From NCBI GenBank assembly GCA_024642805.1, contig JAHEAK010000055.1, positions 1-14,388 on the forward strand: DNA of 14,388 nucleotides, read 5' to 3'. The notes under the pieces were generated by a model. It did no database searches. It was not told the origin of the DNA and saw only the letters and a list, made by a program, of their open reading frames with translations. The position numbers and the translations under genes were made by a program. The DNA is from Kofleriaceae bacterium (GTDB lineage: Bacteria > Myxococcota_A > Polyangia > Haliangiales > Haliangiaceae). The first letter of the stretch is position 1. Every line of letters begins with the position of its first letter. Shown in pieces: positions 14,306-14,388 of this stretch.

Positions 14306-14388
14306 CTAGGGCATGCTGTAGCTGGTCAGCTCTTCGAGCTGGGTGGCGCCTTCTTCGCGAATCTTGCCGACGCCACGGGCAAACCAAT
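14306..14388 (-). CDS. 3' end of a convergent gene, hypothetical (partial)
   Basis: On the - strand, one frame runs from the window edge to a TAG at 14308-14306, giving 26 residues: WFARGVGKIREEG followed by ATQLEELTSYSMP. The WFAxGVGxIREEG...ELTSY pattern resembles C-terminal ends of bacterial lipoprotein or uncharacterised secreted proteins that contain GVGLV(K/R)EEG segments, but the piece is too short for a family call. The other two - strand frames look non-coding. The rest of the gene lies beyond the window. Confidence 0.6.
   Translation of the reverse strand, partial: WFARGVGKIREEGATQLEELTSYSMP

Overview
The window is GC-rich, Gram-negative DNA with every complete gene on the + strand. 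Lipoprotein signals, Tat signals, an outer-membrane barrel and very many c-type haem motifs point to an anaerobic or facultative member of the former Deltaproteobacteria (Myxococcota, Desulfobacterota or a relative). The sequence alone does not fix the taxon.

Layout. Positions 1-1603 hold the 3' part of an ABC-2 type exporter ATPase and its complete permease, probably a separate unit. A 165 bp gap (1604-1768) has a possible sigma54-like promoter and leads into nine tightly packed genes (1769-14209). In order these are: an OmcA/MtrC-family decahaem lipoprotein with a collagen-like stalk; a 12-haem lipoprotein rich in non-canonical haem motifs (Geobacter CxxxxCH/CxxCH type); a ~400-residue outer-membrane beta-barrel; a 13-haem lipoprotein; a 25-haem lipoprotein built of di-haem repeats; a pentahaem lipoprotein; a molybdopterin-oxidoreductase-fold protein with a degenerate Fe-S site; a four-cluster ferredoxin subunit; and an NrfD-like quinol-interacting membrane subunit. 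After them come four 11-bp tandem repeats, an imperfect hairpin, and the 3' end of a convergent - strand gene.

How the parts fit (inference). The last four genes have the composition and order of the Qrc menaquinone reductase / alternative complex III superfamily and would link the quinone pool to periplasmic haems. The 25-haem and 13-haem lipoproteins could carry electrons across the periplasm. The 13-haem protein, barrel and 12-haem protein resemble a Geobacter-type porin-cytochrome conduit, and the decahaem protein would be the cell-surface terminus. I count 65 haem-attachment motifs in five cytochromes between 1769 and 9452, plus four Fe-S cluster motifs. The locus thus looks like an almost complete quinone-to-surface extracellular electron transfer chain in one apparent operon, combining Shewanella-type (OmcA/MtrC) and Geobacter-type (porin-cytochrome) parts with a Qrc-like inner-membrane module. 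Direction of electron flow (outward to metals or inward from a donor) cannot be read from the sequence.
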